Below are positions 63,430-64,000 of a stretch of DNA of 64,000 nucleotides, piece by piece. The stretch spans positions 1 through 64,000 of the forward strand of contig CAVSEK010000013.1 of NCBI GenBank assembly GCA_963726975.1. Reading direction: 5' to 3'. This DNA is from CAVSEK01 sp963726975 (GTDB taxonomy: Bacteria > Actinomycetota > Actinomycetes > Mycobacteriales > SCTD01). The notes below the pieces were generated by a model. That model was not told where the DNA came from and searched no databases. It was given only the letters and a program-made list of their open reading frames with translations. The position numbers were made by a program, and so were the translations under genes. Position 1 is the stretch's first letter, and the number at the start of each line of letters is the position of its first letter.

Positions 63430-64000
63430 GTGAGCGACCTCGCCTTCTGGTTCGACCCCGTCTGCCCCTTCGCCTGGATGACGAGCAAGTGGGTGCGCAC
63501 CGTCTCGCGGCAGCGCGACTACGACGTCGAGTGGCGCCTCATCTCGCTGCGCCTGCTCAACCGGCACGTCGACTACGACGCGCACTTCCCCCCGGAGTAC
63601 GAGGCCGGTCACACCGCGGGCCTGCGGCTGCTGCGGGTCGCGGCCCGAGCGCGCGCCGAGCACGGGGTCGCGGCGGTCGGCCCGCTCTACGAGGCGTACG
63701 GCACGGAGGTCTTCGAGCGCGGCCCCGAGGCCGGTCCCGTGCCGGGCCGGATCGGCGACCTGCTCGCGACGGCCCTGGACCGGGCGGGGCTGCCGGCCGG
63801 GGTCGGGGAGGCGCTCGACGACGCGTCGTGGGACGCGGAGATCCAGGCCGAGACCGACGCGGCGCTGGCCCTGACGGGCAAGGACGTCGGGACGCCGGTG
63901 CTGCACTTCCAGCCGCCGGGGGGCGTCGCCTTCTTCGGTCCGGTCATCAGCCGGCTGCCGTCGGACGAGGAGGCCGTCCCGCTGTGGGACCACGTCGTGG
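63430..64000 (+). CDS. mycothiol-dependent nitroreductase-like (Rv2466c/DsbA) protein, partial
   Basis: This thioredoxin-like DsbA-family protein is cut by the window end after 190 residues. The active-site start is 'FWFDPVCPFAWMTSKWVRTV'. Mycobacterial Rv2466c has a CPWC pair; here the second Cys is Ala (CPFA), so it may use a monothiol, mycothiol-linked mechanism. Other parts are 'VEWRLISLRLLNRHVDYDAH' and 'DVGTPVLHFQPPGGVAFFGP' with the cis-Pro. GTG 63430 overlaps a GGGG stretch but has no clear ribosome site. Confidence 0.85.
   Translation, partial: MSDLAFWFDPVCPFAWMTSKWVRTVSRQRDYDVEWRLISLRLLNRHVDYDAHFPPEYEAGHTAGLRLLRVAARARAEHGVAAVGPLYEAYGTEVFERGPEAGPVPGRIGDLLATALDRAGLPAGVGEALDDASWDAEIQAETDAALALTGKDVGTPVLHFQPPGGVAFFGPVISRLPSDEEAVPLWDHVV

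Overview
The window looks like chromosomal DNA of a high-G+C actinomycete. G+C is by eye above 70%, GTG starts are very common, and many starts are leaderless. Several encoded enzymes belong to families that use F420 or mycothiol (PPOX-type and Ddn-type deazaflavin proteins, an Rv2466c-like protein), which points to Actinomycetota. I cannot name a genus. No rRNA, tRNA, CRISPR array, transposase or phage structural gene was seen.

Layout. 1-14.3 kb is an accessory, defence-like island. It holds a broken SF2 helicase fragment; an operon of VWA protein, PD-(D/E)XK nuclease and small Zn-ribbon-like protein divergent from an XRE regulator; a NERD-UvrD helicase; a Uma2 nuclease; a DUF2075 helicase; a Phd/VapC-type toxin-antitoxin pair; a pRiA4b ORF-3 family protein; a Vsr endonuclease; an HNH endonuclease; and a DUF4262 protein. 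Many of these genes carry apparent frameshifts. 14.3-25.7 kb holds a flavin-binding protein, SelO, a three-gene cobalt-type nitrile hydratase with a split beta subunit, a large secreted Ig-like protein, a domain-permuted photolyase coupled to an arsenate-reductase-like protein, and furA-katG. 25.7-39.6 kb is mixed metabolism and envelope: PAP2 protein, lone sugar-ABC ATPase, DUF2236 protein, enoyl-CoA hydratase, MFS exporter, a DUF421-DUF2254-MscS membrane operon, a zinc-finger membrane protein, a SpoIIE phosphatase, amidohydrolase, SDR and LarA.

39.6-48.7 kb has a TldE/TldD metalloprotease pair, a badly frameshifted APC permease plus acetamidase/formamidase, a GMC oxidoreductase and a secreted LVIVD-repeat protein. 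48.7-51.8 kb is a compact RsbQ-RsbP-RsbV-like stress-signalling operon. 52-64 kb is a redox and detoxification stretch: four aldo/keto reductases, nitronate monooxygenase, F420-type proteins, a peroxiredoxin-like protein, a disulfide oxidoreductase, a DHFR-like reductase, and a mycothiol-nitroreductase-like protein cut by the window end. DedA, an S51-type peptidase and an MFS transporter lie among them.

Two genome-wide patterns stand out. At least fourteen start codons follow a TANNNT or CANNNT hexamer by exactly 6-7 bases, which suggests leaderless transcripts. Apparent single-base indels are clustered (1-14 kb and 42.7-45.1 kb) and sparse elsewhere; this may be sequence error or real decay.
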